Below, piece after piece: positions 41,866 to 51,592 of a stretch of DNA of 64,000 bases (positions are counted from its first letter, which is position 1; each line of letters starts with the position of its first letter). Position numbers and translations under genes: made by a program. Under the pieces are notes generated by a model. That model made no database searches and was not told the DNA's origin. It was given only the letters and a program-made list of their open reading frames with translations. Source of the DNA: Elusimicrobiota bacterium (GTDB lineage: Bacteria > Elusimicrobiota > Elusimicrobia > UBA1565 > JACRDR01); assembly GCA_016194745.1 (NCBI GenBank), contig JACQBA010000015.1:62236-126235 (forward strand). The letters are read 5' to 3'.

Positions 41866-43220
41866 TTGCCGATGCAGAACTTGGAGAAGATCGAGCGCAG
41901 GACGTCGTCGCTCGCCGCCTCGCCCGCGATCGAGCCGACCGCGAGCAGGGCCTCGCGCAGGTGCACGGCCGCGAGCTCGGGCTCGGCGACGCCCGCCGCC
42001 TCCGCGAGCGCCGCGCGCGCGGACTCGAGCGCGCGCGCGTGCCGGGCCGTCGCGATCACCGCGCCCTCCTCCGTGGCCGCGCCGCCCGCCGCCTCCGCGA
42101 CGGCGCGGGCCAAAGCGTCGAGCCCGTCGCCGCGCGTCGCGGAGACCTCGACGGCGGGCCACGGCCGCCCGAGCGCGTCCGGAGCCGCGGCGGCGGGAAG
42201 ATCGGATTTGTTGAGCGCGCAGAGGATGGGGCGGCCCTCGAGCGCGCCGGCCGCCGCGACCTCCTCCAGGAGCCGCGCGTCGTCGGGTCCCAAGGCGCGC
42301 GAGCGGTCGAGGACGACGAGCGCCACGTCGCAGGCCTTGAGCGCGGCTCGCGAGCGCTCCATACCGGCGCGTTCGATCGAGTCGCCGGAGTCCTCGCGAA
42401 GACCCGCCGTGTCGATCAGTACCGCCTTGAGGCCCGCCAGATCGGCCTGCTCCTCCAGCGTGTCCCTCGTGGTGCCGGGCGTCTCCGCGACGATCGCGCG
42501 GTCTCGCCCCAGGAGCGCGTTCAATAGGCTCGACTTTCCCACGTTCGGCCGCCCGAGGATTGCGACACGCGCCCCTTCGAGGGCTACGCGGCCGGCGGGA
42601 TACGTGGACAGGAGCGCGTCGATGTCGGCGCGCAGAGACGCGAGGCGCCCGCCCATGTCCTCGCGCGAGAGGACGGGGATCTCTTCGTCCGGGTGATCGA
42701 GCTGGGCCTCGAGCGCGGCGAGGAGACCCAGGACCGCGTCCCGAAGCGCGCGGATCCGCTCGGAGAGCTTCCCGTCGAGCTGGGCCATCGCGACGCGGTG
42801 CGCCGCGCGCGTCCGGGAGCGGATGAGCGCGCACACGGCCTCGGCCTGCGCCAGGTCGATGCGCCCATTCAGGAACGCGCGCTCCGTGAACTCCCCCGGC
42901 TCTGCGGGGCGCGCCCCCGCGGCGGCGGCCTCTCGCATGATCTCGGAAAGTATGAACGGCGAGCCGTGCGCCGAGACCTCGAGCATGTCCTCTCCCGTAT
43001 AGCTGTTCGGTCCGGGGAAGAACGTCACGAGCGCGCGGTCGAGCGTTTCGCCGCGCGAGAGGATCTCGCAGAATTCCGCCGAGCGCGGGGCCGGCTCGCG
43101 CTTGAAGCGGATGAAACGCGAGGCGGCTCCGAGGCATCCGGAGCCGCTCAGCCGCACCACGCCTAGCGCCGACTCTCCGGGCGGCGTGGAGACCGCGACG
43201 ATGACGTCGGCGTTGGGCAC
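41862..43220 (-). CDS. mnmE: tRNA modification GTPase MnmE
   Basis: This 452-residue GTPase (TrmE) is partner of MnmG in wobble-uridine modification. It has an N-terminal folate-binding domain, a helical domain, and an inserted G domain with GRPNVGKSSLLNALLGRD (about residue 222), the G3 DTAGLRE, and CALNKSDL. The conserved C-terminal tail reads FCIGK, with the catalytic cysteine. The start is a GTG that overlaps the last base of the jag stop (TAGTG). Full-length. Confidence 0.97.
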   Translation of the reverse strand: MPNADVIVAVSTPPGESALGVVRLSGSGCLGAASRFIRFKREPAPRSAEFCEILSRGETLDRALVTFFPGPNSYTGEDMLEVSAHGSPFILSEIMREAAAAGARPAEPGEFTERAFLNGRIDLAQAEAVCALIRSRTRAAHRVAMAQLDGKLSERIRALRDAVLGLLAALEAQLDHPDEEIPVLSREDMGGRLASLRADIDALLSTYPAGRVALEGARVAILGRPNVGKSSLLNALLGRDRAIVAETPGTTRDTLEEQADLAGLKAVLIDTAGLREDSGDSIERAGMERSRAALKACDVALVVLDRSRALGPDDARLLEEVAAAGALEGRPILCALNKSDLPAAAAPDALGRPWPAVEVSATRGDGLDALARAVAEAAGGAATEEGAVIATARHARALESARAALAEAAGVAEPELAAVHLREALLAVGSIAGEAASDDVLRSIFSKFCIGK

Positions 43221-44119
43221 TATTTTTTCTTCGGCTTGATCACCACTTTCCGCCACGGGCCTTCGCCCTCGGAGATCGTCTCGAACTCCGGGTGGTTGAC
43301 CAAGGTGCGGTGGACGAGGCGCCGCATGCATGAATCCATCGGCTTGAGCCGGACGGAGCGCTGCGTGCGCTTGACCATCTCCATCGCCTGGTGCATCTGC
43401 AGGAGGACGGCTTCCTCGCGTTCGTGCCAGTAGTTCGCGCAGTCGACCTGGACCGCGACCGGCACCCTCATCCGGCGGCTGAGCATGAGGGTGACGAGGA
43501 ACTGGAGGGACTCGAGCGACTGCCCGCCCTTGCCGAGGAGCACCTGCGTGTCCGGCGTCTCGATCTCGGCGCGCACGCGCACCTGCTTGTCGTCCCACGA
43601 GACGATCACGTCCGGATGCTCGATGCGCAGGAGCTGCAGGAGTTCGTCCATGACGACCTTCGTCTCGGCGCACGCCTTTTCGATGTCGGGAGGCGCCTGG
43701 TGCACGGGCGACGGCAGGCTCGGCGCGGCGGGCTGCGTCGCGCGCGGCGTGCCGGGGCGCTGGGCCCTCGGCGACGGCGCCGATTCAGGTCGCTCGCGCG
43801 GCGGCGCGTAGCGGTGTCCCCCCCGCGGCGCGGAGGCCGGCGGGCGGGAAGAGGCCTCTCGGCGCGGCGCGTCGGCGGGCTGGCGCTTGGAAGTCCTGGG
43901 CGTACCGGGCATCGTCCCCTTCTCCGACGGCGGCGCGGCGTCGTCCCAGACCTTCTCGCGAATGCGGACTTTCGCCAGCTTGGAGCCGAGCCCTAAGAAT
44001 CCGGGCGACCCCTCCTCCACCACCTCGACCTCCACCTGGTCCCGGCGAAGTCCGAGGTCCGACAGTCCCTGCTCCACGGCGTGCGTCACGGTCTTCCCTT
44101 CGATCTCGATTTCTTTCAT
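43220..44119 (-). CDS. jag: RNA-binding protein Jag/KhpB
   Basis: This 299-residue protein has a Jag N-terminal domain (IEGKTVTHAVEQGLSDLGL, ending GSPGFLGLGSKLAKVRI) and a long Pro/Arg/Ala-rich linker (about residues 70-150). KH (VLLGKGGQSLESLQFLVTLML) and R3H (RLKPMDSCMRRLVHRTLVNH) domains follow. KhpB homologues bind RNA and affect cell division and elongation. It has a good ribosome site (AGGGGGATAA before the ATG) and is in its usual place after yidC. Confidence 0.94.
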   Translation of the reverse strand: MKEIEIEGKTVTHAVEQGLSDLGLRRDQVEVEVVEEGSPGFLGLGSKLAKVRIREKVWDDAAPPSEKGTMPGTPRTSKRQPADAPRREASSRPPASAPRGGHRYAPPRERPESAPSPRAQRPGTPRATQPAAPSLPSPVHQAPPDIEKACAETKVVMDELLQLLRIEHPDVIVSWDDKQVRVRAEIETPDTQVLLGKGGQSLESLQFLVTLMLSRRMRVPVAVQVDCANYWHEREEAVLLQMHQAMEMVKRTQRSVRLKPMDSCMRRLVHRTLVNHPEFETISEGEGPWRKVVIKPKKK

Positions 44120-44127
44120 TTATCCCC

Positions 44128-45753
44128 CTACGAAAGCTTTTTTCGCAGCGCGAGCTGCTGGACCACGCCCATCAGGCTGTTCGTCAGCCAATACAGGACG
44201 AGGCCTGCCGGGAATTTCAAGAACATGAACGTGAAGATGACCGGCATCCACAGCATCATCTTCGCCTGCGTCGGATCCGAGGTCATGGCCGGGTTCATCT
44301 TGTTCTGGAAGAACATGATCCCCCCCATCGTCACGGGCAGGATATAGAACGGATCGTGCGCCGACAGGTCCTTGACCCAGAACATCCACGGCGCGCCGTG
44401 CAGTTCCCACGCGCCGCGTAACGTATTATAGAGCGCCACGAAGACGGGCATCTGCACCAGCATCGGGAGGCAGCCTCCCATCGGGTTGACGCCCTTGCTC
44501 TTGTAGAGCTCCATCATCTCCATGTTGAGGCGCTGCGCGTCTTCCTTGTACTTCTGCTGGAGCTTGGCGATCTCGGGCTGGATCTTGCGCATCCCCGCCG
44601 TCGCCTTGAGGCTCTTGTACGTGAGCGGGAAGACGAGCAGCTGGATGAGGAGCGTCAGCAGGATGATCGCCCAGCCGTAGTTGCCCGTCGTCTTATAGAT
44701 GACCTGCAGCACGCGCAGCACGACGCGCCCGATCGCGTCGAACCAGCCGAAGTCGACCGAGCGCTCGAGGCCCAGATGGAACGACTCGATTTCCTTGTAA
44801 GATTTCGGGCCGAGGTAGAACGGGATCTCGTAGACCGCGCTCTCGCCGGGCGCCAGCGTCCGGCTTTTGGCGAGGAGCCGCATCGCGGGCGCCCGCTCGC
44901 CGTTCACCGTCGGCTCTTCGACGCGGTAGCGCTCGAAAACGTCCTTCGGCGGCACCACCGCCGCGAGAAAATAGCGGTTGTCCACCGCCACCCACTGCAC
45001 GGGCCCCGGCGTCTCGAGCGCGGGCACGCCGTCGGTCTTGGGCTTGCTCGAGAAAAACCCGCCCGACTCCGGCTTGAGGACCCGCAGATCGCCCTTCGTG
45101 CGGCCCTGCTCCGGCGGGTACATCGCGATCGTGCGCAGGATTCCGGCGTTTTCCTTGCGCTCGCTCTCCACGGTGCCGAGGCCAGGCCCCATCGAGAGGT
45201 CCCACGCCGGCACCTCGACGGGCTGCTTCCCCGTGTTGGTCAGCGCGAGCTTGAGCTGGTGCATGCCCTTGCCTGTCTCTAGGAATCGAAATTCTTTGCG
45301 GATGGAGAAGCCGGCGGGATGCCGCGCGGTCCACACCGCCGAGGACTTGTCGTCTCCTCGGGCGGCCTCGAATTCGAGCTCGGGCCACGTGGCGAGCAGA
45401 CCCGCCTCAGGGTTCTCGACGAGCTCGATTTGTCCGAGAGGCCCGCGGAACCTGTAGCTCGCGATCGAGGCTCCGAGACGCCCCAGTTGAATGTCCGCTT
45501 GCGGCACGGTGAGCGGGATCTTGAGGGACGCTCGCGCGGGCTCCATCTTCTTCGCCGCCTTTAGGTTGGTCTTGGCTTCCGTGACCACCTCTTGCCATTT
45601 GGCGTCGGGGGCTGCGACGCCGGCGCCCCCGGGCGACTTGGCCGCCGTGTGGATCTTCGGAGCCTCCGGCGGCACCGGCTTTTGCACGAACGTATACCAG
45701 ACGAAATACACGCCCATCGAGAGCGTGATCGCCATGATCAAATTCTTATCCAT
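44128..45753 (-). CDS. yidC: Membrane protein insertase YidC
   Basis: This 541-residue insertase has an N-terminal transmembrane segment (LIMAITLSMGVYFVWYTF), a large periplasmic P1 domain (about residues 50-330) as in didermal bacteria, and the conserved five-helix core. That core includes NYGWAIILLTLLIQLLVFPLTYKS, MGGCLPMLVQMPVFVALYN and KFPAGLVLYWLTNSLMG. The hydrophilic-groove Arg lies near the start of the core. The start overlaps yidD by 8 bp. Confidence 0.97.
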   Translation of the reverse strand: MDKNLIMAITLSMGVYFVWYTFVQKPVPPEAPKIHTAAKSPGGAGVAAPDAKWQEVVTEAKTNLKAAKKMEPARASLKIPLTVPQADIQLGRLGASIASYRFRGPLGQIELVENPEAGLLATWPELEFEAARGDDKSSAVWTARHPAGFSIRKEFRFLETGKGMHQLKLALTNTGKQPVEVPAWDLSMGPGLGTVESERKENAGILRTIAMYPPEQGRTKGDLRVLKPESGGFFSSKPKTDGVPALETPGPVQWVAVDNRYFLAAVVPPKDVFERYRVEEPTVNGERAPAMRLLAKSRTLAPGESAVYEIPFYLGPKSYKEIESFHLGLERSVDFGWFDAIGRVVLRVLQVIYKTTGNYGWAIILLTLLIQLLVFPLTYKSLKATAGMRKIQPEIAKLQQKYKEDAQRLNMEMMELYKSKGVNPMGGCLPMLVQMPVFVALYNTLRGAWELHGAPWMFWVKDLSAHDPFYILPVTMGGIMFFQNKMNPAMTSDPTQAKMMLWMPVIFTFMFLKFPAGLVLYWLTNSLMGVVQQLALRKKLS

Positions 45754-45970
45754 GGCTCTCCACGGGGTCGGCTCCGCCCGGATGGAACGGATGGCAGCGA
45801 AGAAGACGGCCCACGATCAGGGGCGCCGCGCCGAGAACGCCGCGAGACTCGATAGCCTCCCTCGCGAACTCGCTGCACGTCGGATGAAAGCGGCAGCACG
45901 CGGGCCCGAGCAGCGGGCGCACGAGAGCCTTAAACACGGCCAGCGCCTCCAGCGCGATCATTCGGCTCAT
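45746..45970 (-). CDS. yidD: Membrane protein insertion efficiency factor YidD
   Basis: This 74-residue protein has the family signature CRFHPTCSEFAREAI and GRLLRCHPFHPGG, with three conserved cysteines. YidD helps YidC-dependent membrane insertion. It overlaps rnpA by 4 bp and yidC by 8 bp, the usual order. Confidence 0.96.
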   Translation of the reverse strand: MSRMIALEALAVFKALVRPLLGPACCRFHPTCSEFAREAIESRGVLGAAPLIVGRLLRCHPFHPGGADPVESHG

Positions 45971-46350
45971 CGGTCCTCTTTATAGATTCCGGCGCGTCGG
46001 CACGATTTGAGGAACGAGCCCTCGGCGTCGGCCAACGCCTGCCACTTGCATCCGGGCCGCGGATACGCGATGACGTCGTACCCCGGCGCGACGAGGTCTT
46101 GGTTCAGGCGAAAGGCCTCGCGGAGCAGCCTCTTCAGCCGGTTGCGCCGCACGGCGCCGCCGAGCTTTCGGGTGATGCTGATCCCGATGCGCGTCGGCCC
46201 CGTCTGCGGGCTTCCAGCGGGATCGACCCTCCGCTGCGACGTCCAGAGGATCAAATCCGTGCTGACGAACTTGCGGCCTTCGGCGATGATGCGTTCGAAT
46301 TCGAGCGAGCTCGTGATCCGAACGTCCTTGCCAAAACGGTTTCCCGTCAA
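45967..46350 (-). CDS. rnpA: Ribonuclease P protein component
   Basis: This 127-residue protein subunit of RNase P binds the 5' leader of pre-t[30 protein letters not shown] is the RNR motif, preceded by the short beta region [10 protein letters not shown]. The start codon is TTG at 46350, overlapping the rpmH stop as TTGA, so translation of rnpA probably depends on rpmH. The length is normal. Confidence 0.95.
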   Translation of the reverse strand: MTGNRFGKDVRITSSLEFERIIAEGRKFVSTDLILWTSQRRVDPAGSPQTGPTRIGISITRKLGGAVRRNRLKRLLREAFRLNQDLVAPGYDVIAYPRPGCKWQALADAEGSFLKSCRRAGIYKEDR

Positions 46351-46484
46351 TCCGGAATCAGCTTATAGCGGCCCTTGCGGCGTCTGCGGGACAATGTCTT
46401 GCGGCCGCCCGGAGTCGCCATGCGCGCGCGGAAGCCGATCGTTCTTTTTCTCTTGCGGCGGTTGGGTCTATACGTAGGAAGCAT
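46347..46484 (-). CDS. rpmH: 50S ribosomal protein L34
   Basis: This 45-residue L34 contains [21 protein letters not shown] and [14 protein letters not shown], the highly conserved L34 sequence. It is slightly longer than many L34 by a C-terminal KLIPD. It is the first gene of the rpmH-rnpA-yidD-yidC-jag-mnmE operon with a consensus promoter 10 bases upstream. dnaA, which often sits divergent to rpmH, is not here. Confidence 0.96.
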   Translation of the reverse strand: MLPTYRPNRRKRKRTIGFRARMATPGGRKTLSRRRRKGRYKLIPD

Positions 46485-46493
46485 AGGAAAGGC

Positions 46494-46522
46494 ATTATAT
46501 TTATTGTGTAAAAGTGAGTCAA
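46494..46522 (-). promoter_or_regulatory. rpmH operon promoter
   Basis: On the minus strand TTGACT (46517-46522) and TATAAT (46494-46499) are separated by 17 bases, near-perfect sigma-70 consensus. The mRNA leader is very short (a few bases). Confidence 0.88.
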
Positions 46523-46533
46523 GACGAGAAGCA

Positions 46534-46571
46534 GCCGGCGCGGCAGCCCAGGAGGTGGCCGCCGCGCCGGC
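46534..46571 (-). terminator. Hairpin after the 46586 gene
   Basis: Perfect 11-bp stem GCCGGCGCGGC (46534-46544) with 46561-46571. It insulates the rpmH promoter from upstream transcription on the same strand. T-run weak. Confidence 0.55.
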
Positions 46572-46585
46572 GCAAAGGTCCGGGC

Positions 46586-47440
46586 CTAGTTCTTGGCCTG
46601 GCAGTCCGCCATGCGCTCGACGAGATCGTTCCCGTGCGGAGTGCGGACCAGCATCCCATTGAGCTCCTCATCCGAGCAGTTCGGCCCGGGCTTGGCGAGC
46701 GCGGTTTCGAGGCTTCGCTGGTAGTGCAGCGATTCGTCGTATTGGGTCCTATGAGAGAAGCGGCTCAGCTCGCGCTTGAATGCGGCCTTGACGTCCGGAT
46801 CGAACGGGCTTCGGTCCAGGAGAGGCGCGAGCGTCTCGACGATATCGCGCCTGTCGTTCTCCCGAAGGCGTCCCGACTCCAGCGCCTTCAGGAAGTCGGC
46901 CTTGGTCGTGGGATCGGTGAGCGCGGTGTTGGATAAGGTCCTTCGCGCCACGCGGCCCGCCACGCTGGTGTCGCCGATCTTCTTGGCGACCTGCTGGCGC
47001 CAGCTCTCGTTGGAGGCGACAAAGCCCGGTCCGAGAAGCGCGATGGCCTTGGCCTGCAGAGTCGGCGACCAGCCGTAGCGGGCCAGCTCCGGCTTCTCCA
47101 GCTCGCCGTAGACGCGCATGATCTCGGCGGACACGCGCTCATCGGCCACGTACCCCTCCAGCCGGGACATGGCGTTTTCGGTCAGTCGCGCAAAATGGTG
47201 GCTTTCGCCGTTGCGGTTCTCGGCGAAGCTGGCGAAGGAGGATTGGAGCATCCGGATGCCTTCGCTGATCGCGGACTCCCGCGCGTTGTATCTCTCCCCT
47301 TGGAGGCGCCGCTCCACGCTCACGGGCGTCAGGTCGGCGATGACCGCCTCTTCCCCGAAGCCGCTCACCGGTCTGGACCCGGGTATCGCTCCGCACGGAA
47401 CCGCCATGATCGCTGCCACGCTCATCGCTACTAGTTTCAT
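46586..47440 (-). CDS. Secreted alpha-helical hypothetical protein
   Basis: This 284-residue protein has a signal-like N-terminus ([18 protein letters not shown]) and a strong ribosome site (GGAGGCAGGG before the ATG). The mature part is almost entirely helical ([43 protein letters not shown]), possibly HEAT-like. Cysteines appear only near the C-terminus (NCSDEE, DCQAKN). No family recognised. Confidence 0.62.
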   Translation of the reverse strand: MKLVAMSVAAIMAVPCGAIPGSRPVSGFGEEAVIADLTPVSVERRLQGERYNARESAISEGIRMLQSSFASFAENRNGESHHFARLTENAMSRLEGYVADERVSAEIMRVYGELEKPELARYGWSPTLQAKAIALLGPGFVASNESWRQQVAKKIGDTSVAGRVARRTLSNTALTDPTTKADFLKALESGRLRENDRRDIVETLAPLLDRSPFDPDVKAAFKRELSRFSHRTQYDESLHYQRSLETALAKPGPNCSDEELNGMLVRTPHGNDLVERMADCQAKN

Positions 47441-47586
47441 CCCTGCCTCCTGCTGGATGCTCCAGCATCGACAGGGTAGCGGACGAGGGCCGCGGCATGG
47501 AGGGCGCTTCGGGCGGGAAACGGGCGGCGATCGGTCCACTCGCGGCGCGTGCGAAAGCGAACGGAGATGTAGCGTGCCGCGATACG

Positions 47587-48156
47587 TCAGCGCGCGTTCT
47601 GGGCGCCCTTGTCCTTGCAGTCGTGGCAGATGCCGTGCGAGAACGTGAGCGGCGAACGCTTGCGGATGTAGCTCTCGACGGGCTCGTACTCGCCGTTTTC
47701 CTTGCGCACGCGCTTGCAGTAGGCGCAGATAGGGATCAGCGACTCGAGGTCGGCGAGGCGCTGGTTGAGCCCGAGGATCCGCTCCGCGACGCGGATGCGC
47801 CCGCAGATCGACTCCTCCGAGAACGGCTTGGACAGGAAGTCGTCTACCTCTTTGTCCATCGCCTCACGCAGGCTCGCGGTGTTCATCGGCTTGGCCGCCG
47901 TTACGAGGATGAAATAGGTGTACTCGGCGGCGCCGTCCGCCTTGCGCATCTCCATCCGCACGCGCTGGCACAGATCGAGGCCCGACATCTTGGGCATCAT
48001 CCAGTCCGAGATGATGATCCGCGGCCGGTAGATCTGAAACGCCTTCCATCCGGCTTCCCCATCCTCGGCGCGGATGATCTCGTAGCCGAGCGGCGCGATG
48101 GCCTGCTCGAGCAAGATGAGATGCGGCGCGCTGTCGTCCACGATGAGGATTTTCAC
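47587..48156 (-). CDS. Response regulator with C-terminal Cys-rich domain
   Basis: This 189-residue protein starts at a GTG (VKILIVDDSAPH). The receiver domain has the acidic pair DD, phospho-Asp in ISDWMMP (about residue 50), Thr in LVTAAK and Lys in FLSKPF. After a helical linker (RIRVAERILGLNQRLADLESL), a zinc-like module has CAYCKRVRKENGEY and SHGICHDC. Modules like this follow receiver or PAS domains in several environmental bacteria. No output HTH or enzyme domain and no histidine kinase is adjacent. Confidence 0.83.
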   Translation of the reverse strand: MKILIVDDSAPHLILLEQAIAPLGYEIIRAEDGEAGWKAFQIYRPRIIISDWMMPKMSGLDLCQRVRMEMRKADGAAEYTYFILVTAAKPMNTASLREAMDKEVDDFLSKPFSEESICGRIRVAERILGLNQRLADLESLIPICAYCKRVRKENGEYEPVESYIRKRSPLTFSHGICHDCKDKGAQNAR

Positions 48157-48265
48157 GCTCTCGAGTATATGCGCCAAATCATAGTATTGCAAGGCCCTGC
48201 CCTCGGCCCCCGGCAATTTGATATAAATTGGCCGCGCAGGAATTCCGGCACCCGCAGGAGGCCGC

Positions 48266-50230
48266 ATGCCCCAAAACGGTTCGACGCAGACGATCGAGAC
48301 GTTGTTAAAGGAGAAGCGGACCTTCAAGCCGTCCTCGCAGTTCCAAAAGAACGCGCACGTTCCCAGTTTCGCCAAGCTCCAAGCGCTCAGCCGCGCGGCG
48401 GCGAAGTCTCCCGAGAAGTTCTGGGCCGACCGGGCGAAGGACCTGCTGTGGATGAAGCCGTGGAAGAAGACGCTCGTCTGGAAGCCCCCCTTCGCGCAGT
48501 GGTTCGTCGGCGGCAAGATCAACGTGAGCGTCAACTGCCTGGACCGCCACCTTGACGGCCCGCGCCGCAATAAAGCCGCGATCATCTGGGAAGGAGAGCC
48601 GGGCGACGTCCGCACGCTGACGTACCTGCAGCTGCATCGCGAGGTCTGCCGGTTCGCGAACGGGCTCAAAGCCCTCGGCGTCGGGTCGGGCGACCGAGTC
48701 GTGATCTACATGCCCCTCGTGCCCGAGGCCGCCGTCGCGATGCTCGCGTGCGCGCGCATCGGCGCGACGCACAGCGTGGTCTTCGGGGGCTTCTCGACCG
48801 AGGCGCTGCGCGACCGCATCAACGACGCGCAGGCCAAGGCCGTCATCACGGCCGACGGCGGCTGGAGGAAGGGGGCGGTCGTCAAGCTCAAGGACAACGT
48901 CGACGCCGCCGTCGCCGACTGCCCGAGCGTGCAGAGGGTCGTGGTTTTCAAACGCACCGGCAACGAGGTCCAGTGGAACGCGGCGAAGGACGTCTGGTGG
49001 GAGGACGCGGTCCGCGGCCAATCGGCCGTATGCCCGCCGGCCGCCCTGGACGCGGAGCATCCCCTCTTCATCCTTTATACCTCCGGCTCGACCGGCAAGC
49101 CCAAAGGCGTCGTGCACTCGACCGGCGGCTACTTGACCCAGGTCGCGATGACGTGCAAGTGGGTCTTCGATCTCCGCGAGGACGACACCTATTGGTGCAC
49201 CGCCGACATCGGCTGGGTGACCGGGCATTCCTACGTGGTCTACGGGCCGCTCGCCAACGGCGCGACGACCATGATGTACGAGGGCGGGCCGCTCACGCCG
49301 CAGCCGGACCGATTCTGGGACATGATCGAGCGTCATCGCGTCACGATCTTCTATACCGCGCCGACCGCCATCCGCACCTTCATGCGGCTCGGGCCGGAAC
49401 ATCCGCGCCGTCACGATATGTCCTCCCTCCGGCTCCTCGGCACGGTCGGAGAGCCGATCAATCCGGAAGCGTGGCTGTGGTACCACAAGAACATCGGCGG
49501 CGGCCGCTGTCCCATCGTCGACACCTGGTGGCAGACCGAGACGGGCGCCATCATGATCTCCCCCTTGCCCGGCGCTACGGCCTGCAAGCCGGGCTCCGCG
49601 ACGTTCCCCCTCCCCGGCATCTCGGTCGCGGTGGTCGACAAGGCCGGCAAGGAAGTCCCGCTCGGCGAGGGCGGCTACCTCGTTATCAACAAGCCATGGC
49701 CTTCGATGCTTCGCACGATCTACCGCGATCCCGAGCGCTACAAGTCGCAGTACTTCAGCCAAGTCCCGGGCGTGTACTTCACGGGGGACGGCGCCCGGCG
49801 GGACAAGGACGGGTACTTCTGGGTGTTGGGCCGCGTTGACGACGTGATCAACGTGGCGGGCCATCGGCTCTCGACCATGGAGATCGAGTCGGCGCTGGTG
49901 AGCCATCCCGCGGTCGCGGAATCGGCGGTCGTGGGGAGGCCGGACGAACTCAAGGGCCAGGCGATCACCGCTTTCGTGACCCTCCAGGCAACGCAGACGC
50001 CGACGCCGGTGCTGAAGGACGAACTCTGCCGGCACGTCGCGAAGGCGATCGGCTCGATCGCGCGCCCCGACGAGATCCGCTTCACGGACGCCCTTCCGAA
50101 GACGCGATCGGGAAAGATCATGCGCCGCCTCTTGCGCGAGGTCGCGGCGGGCCAGGGCGTCAAAGGAGACACGACGACCCTCGAGGACTTCTCGATCCTG
50201 ACCAAGCTGCAATCCGCCGAGGACGAGTGA
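48266..50230 (+). CDS. acs: Acetyl-CoA synthetase (AMP-forming)
   Basis: This 654-residue ANL-superfamily enzyme activates acetate to acetyl-CoA via acetyl-AMP. The P-loop [18 protein letters not shown], the acetate pocket and adenylate motif WWQTETG, the hinge [32 protein letters not shown] and the catalytic Lys in [13 protein letters not shown] (an acetylation site in the family) are present. Length matches Acs. AGGAGG precedes the ATG. The stop overlaps the next gene (TGATG). Confidence 0.96.
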   Translation: MPQNGSTQTIETLLKEKRTFKPSSQFQKNAHVPSFAKLQALSRAAAKSPEKFWADRAKDLLWMKPWKKTLVWKPPFAQWFVGGKINVSVNCLDRHLDGPRRNKAAIIWEGEPGDVRTLTYLQLHREVCRFANGLKALGVGSGDRVVIYMPLVPEAAVAMLACARIGATHSVVFGGFSTEALRDRINDAQAKAVITADGGWRKGAVVKLKDNVDAAVADCPSVQRVVVFKRTGNEVQWNAAKDVWWEDAVRGQSAVCPPAALDAEHPLFILYTSGSTGKPKGVVHSTGGYLTQVAMTCKWVFDLREDDTYWCTADIGWVTGHSYVVYGPLANGATTMMYEGGPLTPQPDRFWDMIERHRVTIFYTAPTAIRTFMRLGPEHPRRHDMSSLRLLGTVGEPINPEAWLWYHKNIGGGRCPIVDTWWQTETGAIMISPLPGATACKPGSATFPLPGISVAVVDKAGKEVPLGEGGYLVINKPWPSMLRTIYRDPERYKSQYFSQVPGVYFTGDGARRDKDGYFWVLGRVDDVINVAGHRLSTMEIESALVSHPAVAESAVVGRPDELKGQAITAFVTLQATQTPTPVLKDELCRHVAKAIGSIARPDEIRFTDALPKTRSGKIMRRLLREVAAGQGVKGDTTTLEDFSILTKLQSAEDE

Positions 50231-51435
50231 TGCGGGGACGCCTCGCCCTCTCGGCGGCGTTGGTCCTCGCGGCGCTCTCGTCCTCGTCCCAGAGCGGGAA
50301 GTTCCGGGACACGGCCGGCTACCGTCTCGACGACGTCTGGAAGGGCGTGCGTTCGAAGTTTCCGGACGCGCTGCTTCTGTCGATCAACGGCCAAACCGTC
50401 GGCGAGGGCACCGTCATCTGCGACACGAAGTACCCGATGGCGGACGGCTGGCGCTATCATTTCTATTCGCCTTCCCGGTCCACCTACCTCCTCATGTCGC
50501 GCTGCGGCGACTCGATCGTGGGCCCGGTGAAGGAGATACGCTCCACGGACAAGGACGTCGACCGTCCCAAGATCGACGGGGATTTCATCGATTCGCCGGA
50601 GGTGTTCTCCGCGCTCGCGCGCGCTCGCATCTCGGTCAATCCGGACGATCACGGCGGGCGGGGCAAGCGTCCCTTCACGCTGACCCTCATGTGCACCCGC
50701 GACCCCGCCTACAAGGCGCAGCCGGCCTTTTGGATGGTCAAAGTCGGGACGGACCAGTACATCGTCAACGCAAAAGCGGGCAAGATCGCCCTGGGCGCGA
50801 TCAAGGACCCGATCTTGGGCGGGGGCTCGAACGCCAAAGACCTCGGAGTTCTGCGCGAGGAGCAAGGCTCCGGCCCGGAGAACGCGGGCAAGCGGCCGAT
50901 CGCGGGGCGGCCGCACCGTGACGGCCTCTATACGGCCAAGACCGATGTGAAGAAGGTTCTCGCGCTCGTGCAGCGGAAGATGCCGGGTTCCACGCTGATG
51001 GGGATAGAGAGCATCGCCGACGCGTATGGCTCGGTGCGCTGCGTCGGGGTCGGCGACGGGTGGACGTACTACCTTTATAATCCCCGCCGGAGGTCCGTCG
51101 AGACCGCCTACGCCTGCAACGGGAAGGTGGGCATGGGCAAGGCGAGCCAGATCCCCATCGACTTGGCCTTCCACCAGCCGATCTCCGGCGATTTCATCGA
51201 CAGCGACCAGGCGATGAACCTCATGCTCGAGGGCGAGCCGGGCTCGATGAACGAAGGGATGGGACGCAAGTATACCCGCAAGGGAGCGATGCGCCTCATG
51301 AACTACAAGGTTTCTCCCTTTCAGCAGGCCGAGCTGATGAAGGTGACCTTGATCTGGGAAGCGGAAGTCGGGTCGACGATCTATTACATCGACGCCTTCA
51401 AAGGCTCCTACATCGGCTCCAAGGACAAACAGTAA
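50230..51435 (+). CDS. Secreted protein with an internal duplication
   Basis: This 401-residue protein starts at the ATG inside TGATG with acs and has a short signal peptide. Two similar halves are visible (about residues 30-190 and 235-400). Each has a helical start, a GT/GS-V-C segment, DGW-Y--Y-P-R, a Cys-G block, the motif GDFIDS, a KV-type beta region and a final YI or YIDA strand. Each half carries cysteines that could pair. No family recognised. Co-translation with acs is unexpected for a secreted protein. Confidence 0.68.
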   Translation: MRGRLALSAALVLAALSSSSQSGKFRDTAGYRLDDVWKGVRSKFPDALLLSINGQTVGEGTVICDTKYPMADGWRYHFYSPSRSTYLLMSRCGDSIVGPVKEIRSTDKDVDRPKIDGDFIDSPEVFSALARARISVNPDDHGGRGKRPFTLTLMCTRDPAYKAQPAFWMVKVGTDQYIVNAKAGKIALGAIKDPILGGGSNAKDLGVLREEQGSGPENAGKRPIAGRPHRDGLYTAKTDVKKVLALVQRKMPGSTLMGIESIADAYGSVRCVGVGDGWTYYLYNPRRRSVETAYACNGKVGMGKASQIPIDLAFHQPISGDFIDSDQAMNLMLEGEPGSMNEGMGRKYTRKGAMRLMNYKVSPFQQAELMKVTLIWEAEVGSTIYYIDAFKGSYIGSKDKQ

Positions 51436-51442
51436 AACGAGC

Positions 51443-51477
51443 AGGCACCCGATTTCCGCTTAGGAAATCTGGTGCCT
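51443..51477. terminator. Bidirectional terminator
   Basis: The stem combines AGGCACC/GGTGCCT and GATTTCC/GGAAATC with a 5-base loop. T-rich sequence occurs on both sides (TTGCTTGTTT on plus, CGTTTTACT on minus). It lies between the convergent 50230-51435 and nuclease genes. Confidence 0.8.
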
Positions 51478-51592
51478 TGCTTGTTTGAGGTCCCGAAGGA
51501 CCTCGCCCTGCACTAGTACTGTATCAGCCGGGCCGCCGCCCCGCCACGGTGGAGAGGCAAATTCTCCGTGACGGGACCACGACAGTCCGGGC

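Noticed and set aside
46499..46516. DnaA-box-like TTTTACACA in the rpmH promoter as an origin
   Set aside because: One near-match only, no cluster, no dnaA or dnaN nearby; better explained as promoter spacer.
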